Source: Pseudeuparius sepicola (taxonomy: Eukaryota; Arthropoda; Insecta; Coleoptera; Anthribidae). From it: 64,000 nucleotides of DNA. The notes beneath the pieces were generated by a model. It worked only from the letters and a program-made list of their open reading frames with translations. It was not told the DNA's origin and did not search any database. The translations under genes were made by a program, and so were the position numbers. Below, one piece after another: positions 31,550-43,762 of the stretch. Every line of letters starts with the position of its first letter. The stretch's first letter is position 1. The stretch is from assembly GCA_963920635.1 (NCBI GenBank), contig OY987308.1, positions 19,621,096-19,685,095 on the forward strand, written 5' to 3'.

Positions 31550-32110
31550 GTATAAATTTAGCGCAGCAACAGGGACTTTGAAGGCCATTTGCGCCAAAAC
31601 GGTTAGTGCTACAACATTCTGCGTGTCGCCAATCGACGCAGCGCCTCGAACTGTATAAGATAAGTTGAAATCATATAATTTCTCGAGATTTCGGGGGGTT
31701 AACCCCTTCGGAAACTAAAAATTAGCGATTTAACCGGAAACAGGCTTAGCCGACGCAGTTTGGCCTGTAGAAACCGAGAATCCTGTCGAAATTGAACTTT
31801 GAAGCTTCTAAGTGCCAGGCCGGCGCATTTTTTTGAAAAACGCCGAAAATGGCGACTTAAACGAACTCAGGGAGACTCCAAAACCAGCCGATTCGACGTA
31901 AATTGACCAATATACACGGATCCGGCCTCCAAATTCCTCTAAGAAATTTTTAAATGATCTACCAGCTTACTTTTTTGAATTTTGAATTTAAAATAATTTG
32001 AGCCAAACTGGTGGGCCCTATACCTTCGGGACCATGCGAAATCGATTCAGCGGGTCGATTTACTTAGGAAAAGTTCCATTTCACCGTAGAATTACGTTCT
32101 ACTCAGCAAC
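31550..32110 (+). repeat. Dispersed repeat R2, longest fragment
   Basis: Shares ATTTGAGCCAAACTGGTGGG and the GGGTCGATTTACTTAGGAAA part with 9405-9460. It also shares the CGACGTAAATTGACC and ATCCGGCCTCCAAATTCCTC part with 54070-54120. No coding capacity is recognised. Confidence 0.6.
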
Positions 32111-33193
32111 GAGGTTGTAGAAAATGTAGCCATACTCCATAAATTGTTTTCGCGGTATGTGAATATGTGATATAATAAATAATGCCATGTTGTTATTGAT
32201 GACTTTAATTTTTTGCCAATGGTAGTTTTGAGGTTAGTGTGTGTTGATAAGACAACCCAACTCTCTTCAATTTTGCTTTGAATCTTGATTTTTTTGCACA
32301 ATTGCACTTTTATCAAAAACAAAAATGTCATAATTGGTCTAGAAAAAAATGTTATAAATTGCCTACATAAGTATTAATATTAACTAACGGTAAGTACCTA
32401 CCCACAGTCCTCTATCTTAAAAAAATAGAAAAATCAATTATTGTCAAAAGAGGAATTCTTTCAATAATTTTCCAAAATTATCATCACACTTCACGCATTA
32501 CAAGGATTGCAATCTAATCGTTTTATAATAGAAACAATGTAATTTTATTTAAATTCAGAGAACTATGACCTGTCTTGTACTCTGCACCTATGATAATTCT
32601 TTTACCTTATCTACATAAAGCAAAATTTGTGTTACCTACTTAGCATTTTTTTTTTATATAAAATTAAAGCCAACTCCAAGTTGTATAGTTTTGCTTGCCT
32701 TTCTGAAATTCGCCGTCTATGACTCGCCAGGCTCACTAAATAATAACCCATTGCTGGCTACAGATAAAAATAATCGCATTTTCCAAATAATTGCGAAACG
32801 GCTTCCGTTCTTACTAACGCCGTGTGTCCCCACACAAACCAAACCGCAATCTGTTCGCATGCGAGACAACTCATTATCCATTTCTAACTTTGTTGCTTGC
32901 CACTCCGAAGGCGGCCCACCATCTACACACATCGCCGTCAAGTGCCCACTAGAAATAATTGTGAAAACCGTTATCTCCGTACGTGAGCGGTGGTGAATAG
33001 CGATAACCATGTATAATTATCACTCTGGAGGCCGCGTCCGCTGAAGGGCCGAGATCGATAAGCCGCCCGTTCGTTTTCTTCGTTTAAAAAGTCGGAGAGG
33101 GATTAAAAAAAGCGGCACTCTCGCGGCGCTGGTCGGTGCAGCGATGCGTCTGGGTTGCGCGTGTTGACAGTGCCAGCGTCGGTACCGTACGCC

Positions 33194-36100
33194 ATGGCGG
33201 ACGACAAGGGGAAACAGAATGGGGAGGAGGAAGGCCGGAAGGACGTACAGTTGAGCTACTACTACGAAGAGCACAAGCTGGACACGTACTTCGCGCAAAA
33301 CAAGGTGCACGTGCCGCAGGACGATGAGGTAGGGTTTATGCGATAGGCTGACAGCTCATAATTTGAACAGGGAATCGAACAGGAGGTTCTTGCATTGTCG
33401 AAACAAGTAACCCAAGTAGGGTGGGTACCTGGTCATTTGTAAAAGTTAGTTTTTTTGTCTGGTGAGTACCGCAAAAATAGTTTTCAATGACAAAGATGTC
33501 GGTAATGTAACCTAAAAGTTTACAAATTGACATATTGTATTATTAGACCGGGAGATAGTGACAGATTTTTGGACGTGATTTTACTCAGCAAAAACTGAAA
33601 AATATGCGTTTTGATATGATTTTAGTCAGTCTGCCGTGTGTTTTATAATGAAGTTCAGAATGGAAAATTCCTCGGAAAACCATAGGCATACCGTTAGCGT
33701 GGGCCCAAAGGGCTATTATTGTCACGTGAACTTATTTTAATAATTAATTTTTCCACGTTTCTGAACAGGCTGCCAATGAGAAGTATGCAAGTTCTTGCGT
33801 TATGAAACTGCTGAAGAAAAGATAGCATACCGTTGGCGCATGTCAAAGTACACTTTACATCGAATAAATCGTTTGAGTTATTAAATAACATTCAATTTAA
33901 ACAGTACTTGGACATGCGCAAAAGATATGCCATGCTTTTTTCAGCATTTTCATAACAAGCACTTGCATACTTCTCATTGGCAGCCTGTTCAAAAACGTGG
34001 ACAAATTAATTATTAAAATACAAGTTCACATGGCAATAATAGCCCTTTGGACCCACGCTAACGGTATACCTTGGTTTTCCGAGGAATTTTCTATTTTGAA
34101 CTTCATTATAAAACACATGGCAGCCTGACTAAAATCATATCAAAACGCATATTTTTTGAATAATTGAAAACTCAGTTTTTCATATGAAGAACCCAGGATG
34201 ACTCTCTGATTCATACATTATTATTGTGAGAATATGTGCCACATAATGCCCTTTGCAAGGCATACTGAGTAAAATCACGTCCAAAAATCTGTCACTATCT
34301 CCCGGTCTATAAGCGAGAAAATCGATTAATATGAAATAAACAAAAAAAGGGAACCGAAGACCCTGTGTAATTTTCTGAAACTATCTGAGTACCCAGTTGC
34401 ATAAAGCTTCTTAGTGCCATCAATTTTCAATATGAAAGTTTCCCTCTATCTCTTAAAATAAACATGCTACGGATATTAATTGTTTTGCTGAATTTGAGTT
34501 TTTCTTATTTTGCGCGACAAGTTGGCCATGGATGTCGATTTCTTTTGCAGCATCACTTAGCTGTCCAAAATTGCCACATTTTTGTTTCCCACGTTTTTTT
34601 TTTGTAGGGCGCAAAATAAGCGAGAAAATCGCTTTGGTAGTCCTAAAAAAATCATCCTGTATAGTTGTTTATATAATAATATATGGTAATACTTACTGTA
34701 CTTTTATAATTAAGGGAGATATAAATAATTTGTTTTACTACTTTTCATAAAATACAACATTTTTAATTTTTATTTGCATTATCTGAAAAGATAAAGATAC
34801 ATAAATATACAGTGACGGGCACAAAAGTATGCACCAAAAAAGTAGTATTATTTCGTTTTAATTTTGAAGATATTTTTTAATTTTTATGTGCATTATCTGA
34901 AAATATAAAGATACAAAAATATACAGTAACGGGCACAAAAAATATGTACAAAAAAGTAGTATTTTTTTCGTTTTCATATTGAAGGAGCCATAATTACTGT
35001 TTAAACAAATTAATTTTTATAGCACCCGCGTTTATAAATCATAAATCATCTCTAAAACCGAACTGGCATATTAAATACTGGTTTTATTTTCTATACGGGA
35101 TAAATCATAAAACATGCCGAAATGGTGTTTTATTTAATTGAAATATGAAAGTTCATTGTTGGTCTTATCTTTCAATTCTAAAAACTTTTTCATAATACAT
35201 GTTTTCTCTAAAATTAAAAATAAGGGCGCTTTAGTCTTGAGCCTTTTTTACATTTTCATGTCTCTAAAAAAATGGACAAGTGAGTTTTTGTAAACACAAT
35301 AGGTACCCCAACGGGCCACTGATTTAAGAAATAGCTCAATTTCGAAATAAACCGGTTATGAAGTTTTCGATGAGTCATCCTGTATCTTCCGGGTCGCAAA
35401 TTTTGTTCAATTCAAGATTAGTTACTTAGTTGCATCGTTGAGTGAGGAATCACTCAACGGTTGCATGCAATGGAAGTGATTAGATTGATTCTTAGGAGTA
35501 CCGAAATACCGATTGTTATTAGGGTGATTTAGGAAACCATAGGAAAATGAGAATGCAAGATAAGCGTTGTTGCTAAATTGTGTTGTTTTTGTATATGGTT
35601 ATATCCAATGCCTTATTCCATAATATGGTCGACAAGATATATTTTGGACCACTTTGTATAGTTATAATAATAATAATAAAAGCTTTATTTAGCACATTGC
35701 TACTTATTACATAATATATTGGCTTTCATATAATTAAATTAACAAAAATCTACTTTTTCTTCAATATAACTTATTAATTTTGTTCTAAATTTGGATAAAC
35801 TTTTAATCATTTTAATATTGATGGGCAGGTCATTAAAATATTTAAAACTTTTATATAACAATTGATTTTGCCCGAAATTTGTACTAAATTTATTTAAAAA
35901 CAAATCTTTCTTATTTCTTATACTATAACCTTGACGCTGCCTATTACTTTTAAATAAATCTCTCTGAAATTTTCAGAATCCAATTATTTTTCACTTTAAA
36001 GACAAAAATTAAAGTATTTTCAACTATTTTTTTATTTACGCTAAATAAATTTAGTTTCCTATGCATTTGTCTTACATTTGTGTATTTATCACAATTTAGA

Positions 36101-39100
36101 ATCACCCTCAAGGCTCGGTTTTGCAACTTTTGTAAACTTTTTAAAAATTCTTAATTTAGATTTTCTTGTCAAATTCATAGATATTCTTGAAAGAAAACCT
36201 ATTTTCTTCGATATTTTTTTGGATATATAATCAAGGTATTTGTGAAAATTTAATTTAAAATCAATAAATCAAGCTATTTCATATTTTCAAATCTTTCAAT
36301 TTCAGTTTGATCTAAACATAATTTTAATTTATTGTTATGATTAAAGTTTCTATTTGAAAGTATCGTATATTTAGATTTATTTGAATTCAATTTTAACTTA
36401 TTAGTTACCGAACATATTTTCCAAAGTCGACATCCGTTTCCGCCTCACTCGTATAATAATACTTTTAATAGTGAAATTATATAATTTAAGCGTGATTGTA
36501 ATTACATCAAGGATCAACTGATTACATAGAGCCTTAATTATAATCAGATTAACGGCAGGTACATACCTTATTTGTTTTATTTATTTCTCAAAATTGACGA
36601 TTTTGTTTCCATTGACTTCATGTTCCAAGGTTATTTCACACCGGGTTTTCCATTTTTGTTTCAGACTGGATTTAGTTTTAGAAAATTATGGGCCTTCACA
36701 GGACCGGGTTTCCTTATGTCCATAGCCTACTTGGACCCTGGGAATATAGAAAGCGATCTCCAAAGTGGTACCGTAGGCAGATACAGGCTGCTATGGGTAC
36801 TGTTCGGTGCCACTATTTTAGGATTTATCATGCAAAGTCTTGCCACCAAACTGGGTAAGATAAACTTACCACACCCTATTTAGGTGCCTAAAATACCCTC
36901 CCATAGGTACTTATAATATCTCAAATCATCTGTTTTCTTTTTATTAAGCACCTTAATTTAAAACGGAAACATTTTGTTCAAGATAAAATTCTATTTTTCA
37001 CGATATTATCCTTTAAAATTATTTTTACTATCAGCTGAAAAATCTTGTATATTATCTTTTTTGAGTTACAATCCATAAACATGAAATAATATATAATATC
37101 TGTCTATATCTACGATAGACAAAAACTAGACGATGTCTATCTTAAATTCTTTTGTGTTTTTTAAGTAAATATTATTTTTTATTTAATTATTATTTGAAAA
37201 TATGACAATGGAAGGCTATGGAAGTAAATATTGTTATATGATTAATAAAATCTTTACAGATTTTTATCGTTAAGAAAAACACTAAATTTAGATCATTACA
37301 TGGGATTTCCATTAAGTACACAATAAGATTTTTATTGCTTGAAGACATGTGTTGATATTTTTTTTCTGTTTAGCATAATAGTGATGTAAAATCCTTCAAA
37401 GTTTCTATTTAAAGTTAGTGACTTCATGGTGCCAAATAATTCGGAAACTATGTACAATACGTCGTTTGATATTTTCTTATATTTACTTGAAGTAATTTAA
37501 TTATATTCTAGGTGTAGTAACAGGCCTGCATCTAGCAGAAATGTGCTATAGACAATACAAAAAACTACCGCGACTAGTCCTTTGGATCATGGTCGAAATA
37601 GCTGTAATAGGAAGTGATATGCAAGAGGTGATAGGAACTTCTATAGCAATTTATCTATTATCGAACAAAGTGTAAGAATTCTTCGTTATTTTAAGCAAAG
37701 AAAAATACAAGTTTATTCTATAGGATTCCCTTATGGGGAGGATGCCTCATTACAATAGTTGACACGTTCACGTTTCTGTTTCTGGATAAATATGGTCTAA
37801 GGAAACTGGAGTTTCTGTTTGCCTTCTTGATAGCTGTCATGGGTATAACATTTGGATACGAGTACATAGTTTCTTCGCCGCCTCAAGTAGATGTCGTGAA
37901 AGGACTTTTCATACCATGGTACTTCGTAATTATTATCGATCTGCTTAGCACAGTAATACATACCCATCATATTATAGGTGTGAGAACTGCGACAGCAAAG
38001 TCCTTCTTCAAGCTGTAGGTGTCATAGGTGCTGTAATCATGCCACACAACTTATACCTTCACTCTGCACTGGTAAAATCCAGGCATATAGACAGAAAGAG
38101 ACCCGAAAAACTAAGGGAAGCAAGGATGTACTACTTCATCGAGAGCGCTTTAGCTTTAGTGATCAGTTTGATCATCAACATCTTCGTGGTGTCAGTATTT
38201 TCTTATGGATTGTTTGACAAAACAAACAGTGACCTGGTATGACACCCGAAGGTTTATTTAGAAGCATGTTTTCAATGTTATTTTGTTACAGTTAGAACAA
38301 TGCCAAAATTCGACTTCTGTGGTCTATGATAAAGCCAAGGAAGTCTTTCCTGTAAGTATATTAGATTAACTGGTTAATCCGCATTTTTTTCTGATTACTT
38401 TTTGAAGTCCACGCCTTATCAGATATAATAAAACGTTTCAATGTATTATAATTATTATTGTTTCAAAATAGTAACTTTAGTCGTTCAACTGTGATTTGTG
38501 GATTTAATGACATAGTCATGTCAAGGTTTCCTGTGCTGTATTTGATATATCAGTTGATTTTTAAACACAATGTTATCAATAGGGTTACAACAGTTTTCCA
38601 CTACGGCAAGTCTATAAGTTCATCTACAAATCAAATCCTCTGCTTCATACCTCATCCACTTCTTCTCTTCAGAATAACTTGGAGTTGGTAGAAGCAGACA
38701 TCTACAAAGGCGGCATATTCTTGGGTTGTGCTTACGGTGCAGCCGCCATGTACATTTGGGCCGTTGGTATTTTGGCGGCGGGTCAAAGTTCGACCATGAC
38801 AGGGACGTACTCTGGACAATTCGCCATGGAAGGTATTGCAGAGGATCGGGCTCATCCCATCGATCAGTGTGAATGTTGATTTTTCCAGGTTTCCTGAACC
38901 TGCAGTGGCCGAAATGGAAGAGGGTCCTTTTCACCAGAAGCATAGCGATGGTGCCGACTTTCTTCACAGCGTTCTTCAGCACGTTGGAAGATCTTACTAC
39001 CATGAACGATTACCTGAATGCAGTGATGAGTCTACAGTTACCGTTCGCTGTCATACCTACTGTGGCGTTTACCAGTAATCCTAAAATTATGGGGGAGTTC

Positions 39101-39450
39101 GTCAACGGGATGTAAGTAACTTTCTAGGTGCGTCGTCGCAGGACGTGGTCCAATCTAACAGTTTTTATTTATCTAGGGCCTACAAGATAGTAGCCTGCGT
39201 CCTCAGTGTGGTGATCATATTCATCAACATATTCTTCGTGGTGTCCAAAATTGCCGACCTGAGCCTTAGCGCTCCGATACTGGCATTCGTGTACGTGGCA
39301 GCATTGTTTTATTTCGTATTTATTTTTTACCTGGCGTTGCACACGTACATTTCGTTCGGAGGTAAGAAATTAGAAAACCACCCCTCCATCCAGAGATACG
39401 TTATAGTACCGACAATAAAGAAACCAAAACAACCAATGAATGTGATATAG
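33194..39450 (+). CDS. Mvl: Malvolio-type Nramp (SLC11) divalent metal transporter (551 aa, 9 exons)
   Basis: Exons 33194-33328, 36665-36854, 37512-37671, 37724-37918, 37978-38236, 38292-38351, 38673-38832, 38889-39111 and 39177-39450 join at GT-AG sites with consistent phases. The protein has the full SLC11 plan of about 11-12 membrane segments. TM1 has DPGN (D69, N72) and TM6 has AVIMPHN (A245, M248); these carry the known metal ligands. The transport signature [18 protein letters not shown] begins near residue 370. The N-terminus (45 residues, acidic with a basic patch) is cytosolic in the family. Known role: proton-coupled uptake of Fe2+/Mn2+ in plasma or endosomal membranes; fly malvolio affects taste and iron. 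The intron before exon 5 is only 59 bp and its donor is GTACTT. The 3.3-kb first intron holds a foldback element, a single foldback arm and a LINE remnant. No iron-responsive element was identified. Confidence 0.96.
33546..34307. mobile_element. Foldback MITE (GGGAGATAGTGACAG family), copy B, in Mvl intron 1
   Basis: GACCGGGAGATAGTGACAG begins at 33546 and its inverse ends at 34307. TA flanks both sides (33544-33545, 34308-34309). Compared with copy A (18507-19365), about 100 bp of the left arm are deleted after ATTTTACTCAG, while the right arm is complete. Confidence 0.92.
34344..34659 (+). repeat. Single arm of the CAGGATG foldback family
   Basis: Matches the right arm of the foldback element 52791-53596 over its whole length, from CCGAAGACCCTGTGTAATTT to the terminal AAAAAAATCATCCTG. 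The left arm is missing, so this is a truncated copy or recombination product. Confidence 0.85.
34790..35250 (+). repeat. Dispersed repeat R3, one copy
   Basis: Contains an internal duplication (CAGTGACGGGCACAAAA and CAGTAACGGGCACAAAA about 115 bp apart). Its 3' part, with GGTGTTTTATTTAATTGAAA and CTTATCTTTCAATTCTAAA, matches 48110-48230 and 49640-49730. Confidence 0.8.
35436..35459. other. Perfect 10-bp hairpin with 4-nt loop
   Basis: CGTTGAGTGA, loop GGAA, then TCACTCAACG. A short TTGCAT lies just outside on both sides as a direct repeat. Located in Mvl intron 1. Confidence 0.85.
35655..36425 (-). mobile_element. 5'-truncated LINE with reverse-transcriptase C-terminus
   Basis: On the minus strand the translated order is [14 protein letters not shown], then [20 protein letters not shown], then [20 protein letters not shown], then [20 protein letters not shown] and a stop. 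This is the thumb/C-terminal region of a non-LTR retrotransposon reverse transcriptase. A degenerate 3' tail ends in TTATTATTATTAT (plus strand ATAATAATAATAA, 35657-35671). Several stops and shifts occur upstream of LQNRAL. It lies antisense in Mvl intron 1. Confidence 0.85.
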
Positions 39451-39489
39451 TAGGTATACAGAAGATATATAGGTATTGTAAATTAAGTA

Positions 39490-39495
39490 AATAAA
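39490..39495 (+). terminator. Polyadenylation signal of Mvl
   Basis: AATAAA about 40 bases after the stop codon at 39448-39450. Confidence 0.75.
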
Positions 39496-39549
39496 TCCTA
39501 TTTTTATACGATGCAATAGTTTTTATTCGTAATTACTTCCATCATACTA

Positions 39550-40966
39550 AACTCCTGGACAAAATTAACGCAACATCATAAATGTGCCACTTATTTGATG
39601 CTATTTTTTTCTGAATTTATGATCCAATTTGAATGATTTTTTTTGCATTGTAGGTTTGTTCCTTGACGCTGTTTATGATAAAAAGTTCATTTTCGATTTA
39701 TACCGGGTGTAACAAAAATGTTATGTTTTTTTCCGAAAATTCGTATCACCCTGTGGATTATACTAGCAACCGAAACATATAGCAGTTGACATTAGACGGT
39801 AGGTCCATCTTTCTTCAACATTTTCTTTTTTGGTTTACTTCATTATCTCTGTTATTAAAGGAGATACACTGTTTTATATCTTAACATGTTTTTATAGACT
39901 TTATTATTCAACAGAGTCATTGTTGAAGGTTTTCAAGTAGGCTATGGAACTTGTCTGACATTTCAAGTGATGTGTCAACAGATGTTGTGTTTTAAAGTTA
40001 CAAAGGTCAAATAAAATTCGCCATACCGATAAAAACTGTTCAGAAACTGCTTATTAAACGTTCGCTTCATATGCCCAGTTGCCTGACTATTCTGTCGTTT
40101 AAACCAGCCTCATTTAAACGTCTTCTGATTGTTCGAGACGATATTTTATGATGGCGAGCAGTTCTAAGCTCACTTTTTAGCCTAGTACTAGTGATATTCC
40201 TGTTTCTTAGAGCAGTCTGCCTAAAAAAAAAACGCCCATCCCTTGGATCGGTACATCGGTTTCGCCCTTGGCCTGACCTTGATCCTGTCTCGTTGAATCG
40301 TTCAACCATACGACTTATAGTCGAACGATGTCTTCCTATCACATTAGCAACATGACACATCGAATAGCCTTCATCCACCAAAGTTAAAGCTCTTACTGCT
40401 TCTTCTGCCGTCGGGCAACTGGGCATATGAAACGAACGTTTAATAAGCAGTTTCCGAACAGTTTTTATGGGTATGGCGAATTTTATTTGAACTTTGTAAC
40501 TTTAAAACACAACATCTGTTGACACATCGCTTGAAATGTCAGAAAAGTTCCATAGCCTACTTGAAAACATTTAACAATGACTGTGTTGAATAATAAAGTC
40601 TATAAAAACATGTTACGATATAAAACAGTGTATCTCCTTTAATAACAGAGATAATGAAGTAAACCAAAAAAGAAAATGTTGAAGAAAGATAGACCTACCG
40701 TCTAATGTCAACTGCTATATGTTTCGGTTGCTAGTATACTCCACAGGGTGATACGAATTTTCGGAAAAAAAAACATAACATTTTTGATACACCCGGTATA
40801 AATCGAAAATGAACTTTTTATCATAAATAGCGAAAACTATGACATTGTCAAGGAACCAACCTACAATGCAAAAAAAAAATCATTCAAATCGGATCATAAT
40901 TTTATAAAAAAAAAGCATAATATAAGTGGCAAATTTATGATGTTGCGTTAATTTTGTCCAGGAGTT
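39550..40966 (-). mobile_element. Tc1-type element with long inverted repeats and only a DNA-binding domain
   Basis: AACTCCTGGACAAAATTAAC at 39550 is mirrored at 40966, with TA at 39548-39549 and 40967-40968. The inverted arms extend about 530-550 bp and run right up to the coding remnant (GCCCAGTTGCC... and inverse). Only the transposase N-terminus remains, so the copy is non-autonomous. Confidence 0.9.
40067..40426 (-). pseudogene. Tc1 transposase N-terminal DNA-binding domain (119 aa remnant)
   Basis: Contains two helix-turn-helix units: VRALTLVDEGYSMCHVANVI with RHRSTISRMVERF, and then ISSRTIRRRLNEAGL. These match the paired-like domain of Tc1 transposases. Start and stop codons both fall within the inverted repeats, and no DDE catalytic domain follows. 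The frame is open for its entire length. An intact DNA-binding-only protein could in principle act as a repressor, but no expression evidence is visible. Confidence 0.82.
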
Positions 40967-41838
40967 TATTTGTATACAATACAAAGACATCTATTTTCTT
41001 AAAGATATAACCAATACATACACCAACTTGCCAAAATTGGTCTGTTTTACAGCTGAGAATTATGTCGCGGTATTGTCAGACATTAGAACTTCCGATTTAA
41101 TTCCTTCTTCCTACGGATCGACTGGAGGCATAAAAAGGAGACTTTGATTGATGGTGAACGTGGCCGCCTTGTATCTGGACCCGGGAAATCATTAATTTTA
41201 TTTTTAAAACGTATTGTGCCCCGTTTTTCGCTGATGTACGGAAACTGCGCCCCGGAAATTTAGCAGTGTCACTTTTTCAATGTTTTCCGATTTTATCGAA
41301 CACCAAACAGGGTGAGTCTCGTTCAGGCATTCAAGCATCACGACACATCCTGTACAATAGAGGACTCTTATGAAATTTATTTGAATATTCGCAATTTTAG
41401 CCATCTGTTTATAAACACGTCACATAAAATAAATGCAAATAATGTGGAATTTAGTGAACAAGAGTGACTAAAAACACACATGTATTATAAATGAAAATAA
41501 ACGCCTATTTTATCCTCCAGTTGATTCAAAAGTAAACACATCTTTGTCCTTAAACGTTTTCAAAAATGTTAAAAACTCTATTCTATTTTTCCACCCTTTT
41601 AAGGTCTGATATCGAATAATTTATTATATTTTCGCTTCTGCAGTTTTCAATTTTAAATGAATAATAATGAACCTCTTAGTTTCAAATTTTCTTTTGTTTA
41701 TTTAATATATAATAAATATTACATGCGAATCAGCTTGTATCAAAATGTTCTCCATCCCAGAAAACTACGTCATATTTACTAAAACGTTTGTCTTATTTTA
41801 TTTGTACCTGTAGTTAAGCATGCACTGCATCCAATAGA
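40967..41838. other. Downstream intergenic stretch
   Basis: No gene or repeat recognised; AT-rich. Confidence 0.45.
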
Positions 41839-41840
41839 TA

Positions 41841-42256
41841 ATCTAAAAACGCTCTTTAATTGTACACTAGAAATGACATTTCTTAATTTAGTAATACAAG
41901 GTTGGCAGCTTTGTTCTGAGCGCCTCCAGGGGCGTATTTTGCTTGCCTAACCTTAACCTTGATATCAGATATATGGCTCTAACCTGGACCAACACTATAG
42001 GTATTAATATAGTGTCGGTCCAGCTCTAACATAACTTTAAACACATAAACTATGACTATAGCCTTTTTCTGTGCTTCAAAGAACAGAGTATAATGTTAAT
42101 TTTTATCTATTTAAATTTAGTATGTAACACGTAAATTTTGTTTATTACCTCCGTCACCTATCAATACTATCAATATGGCCGCCGCTTAGGGAATTCTAGG
42201 GACATGAAATATTTACCTGTCACAATTTAGTGTACAATTAAAGAGCGTTTTTAGAT
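41841..42256. mobile_element. Short MITE with 29-bp inverted ends and TA target
   Basis: ATCTAAAAACGCTCTTTAAT at 41841 is mirrored at 42256, with TA at 41839-41840 and 42257-42258. It contains a 40-bp near-perfect hairpin (41984-42023) whose arms begin CTGGACC and end GGTCCAG. Confidence 0.9.
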
Positions 42257-43006
42257 TAGAAGAAATTTTCCGATCATTTTTTTATATTATTTTGTTATTA
42301 TTTACTTTCCCCTACCTATAATTTGCTTTGGTTCTTATGCATCGGGACGCTTTACCTTTTTCTTTCTCTAGTAAGTAGAATTCTTCTAACCAAACATTTG
42401 GTATGATTCGGTCTTTAAAATCAAGTATTGCAAGCCATTTTTCAATTTAATATCATTTGGAAATCTGTAAAAATAATTTTTATCAAACATTAAAATCGAT
42501 TTTAAATAAAATGAATACTTGCATTTCCTCTTATAGAAATATTTACTTATATCATTGAGTAACTATTATTCCTTTACTCAATGCTTATATTTAAAACTGA
42601 CTATTATTTTCTATAAATAGCTAGTTTACGGCTGTGTAGTTTTACTTAGTAGATAAAAATAACATAAAAATTTGGATTTCCAGAATCTTGTAACATAACC
42701 TTATATCAACTAAGGTTATTTCTACCCTTGTATCACACCAAGTTTTCTGATACTTTTTGATGATAACCTAAAAAACATTTTTTCTTATTATAAATTTATC
42801 TTTTGTTTTTTGAAACTAAATTACCTTATTAACAAAAAAAACAATTACAAACAAAATTGACGGTATAAAAAAAAAAACCTTTTTCTGGCCCTTTTAAACC
42901 TAAAATCTATCTGGTTTTAATATTGGTAAAAAAACTTCAACATAATTGTGAGTAAAATTTCAACCTTTTCTTAATATTTTTTAATAATTTAAAAAATTTT
43001 CTAGCC
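42257..43006. other. AT-rich intergenic stretch
   Basis: No gene recognised. A short inverted pair ATAACCTTAT/ATAAGGTTAT-like occurs near 42697-42721. Confidence 0.45.
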
Positions 43007-43034
43007 CTGATGAAGGTCACGAAGTAGACCGAAA
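43007..43034 (+). ncRNA. Hammerhead-ribozyme-like core, degenerate
   Basis: CTGATGA (43007-43013) is followed by a stem GGTC/GACC (43015-43018 with 43027-43030), then GAAA (43031-43034). That is the order of the hammerhead core. An extra A at 43014 separates CTGATGA from the stem, and a convincing stem III with a cleavage triplet was not found. Penelope-like retroelements are known to carry such motifs, so this may be the scar of one. Confidence 0.3.
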
Positions 43035-43726
43035 GCTTGGTATTATAAAAAGAATTTAATATATACCTTCCTGGCTGCAAAACTCGTTTTTTTATAATTT
43101 TCTAGCAATATTTATGTAAGACTAAAACTAAAAAGAGTCAGAATTTGCAAAAAAAACCGTATTTTGACAACTCACAGACTATAGAATACTCCCATTTCTG
43201 ACAGCAACTTTCCGGACACAGTTTTCTGTTAGGTCCGTTTTAAACAATTGGTGAATACGCCGGTGTGTCAGATATATTCATAGATCATTAAATTTATCAT
43301 TTGAGTCCTCTAAATATAATGTGCAAAATGAAACCCTAAATTCCGGAGCCCAGGCCAAAAAAAAGGGCAGAAGGCAGATCGCAGAATGAATTTAATTATT
43401 AAATTTTCCCGAGATACATTCATATATCAATTCGGTTCGTTAACCTACAAGAAATATCGTGATGAATGATCTCTTTAACATAACGTTGACCTATTTCCAA
43501 ATAAAAATAAGGATTGCAAAATGATGTTAAATAATGTGGTTAGACAATTTTCATTTTTCAATTTTATGATTCTGAAATAAATGAATATTATTTATGAATG
43601 AAAGGGTATACACTGTGAGTCAGTTGGGGTCAAGTGACTCACTATACATACATACAGGGTGACCCTTCTGAAACGTTCCACCTCCGTTTATTTCAAAATG
43701 TAGGTACAGTCATGTTCATATGTCAT

Positions 43727-43762
43727 GTCACCGGACGTATTGAATTGAATACGGCTGGTGAC
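43727..43762. other. Hairpin in a transposon-end-like segment
   Basis: GTCACCGG..CGTATT pairs with AATACG..GGTGAC around a short AT loop. A CAGGGTGACCC string preceded by TA lies 60 bp upstream (near 43656), resembling a mariner-type end. Confidence 0.5.
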
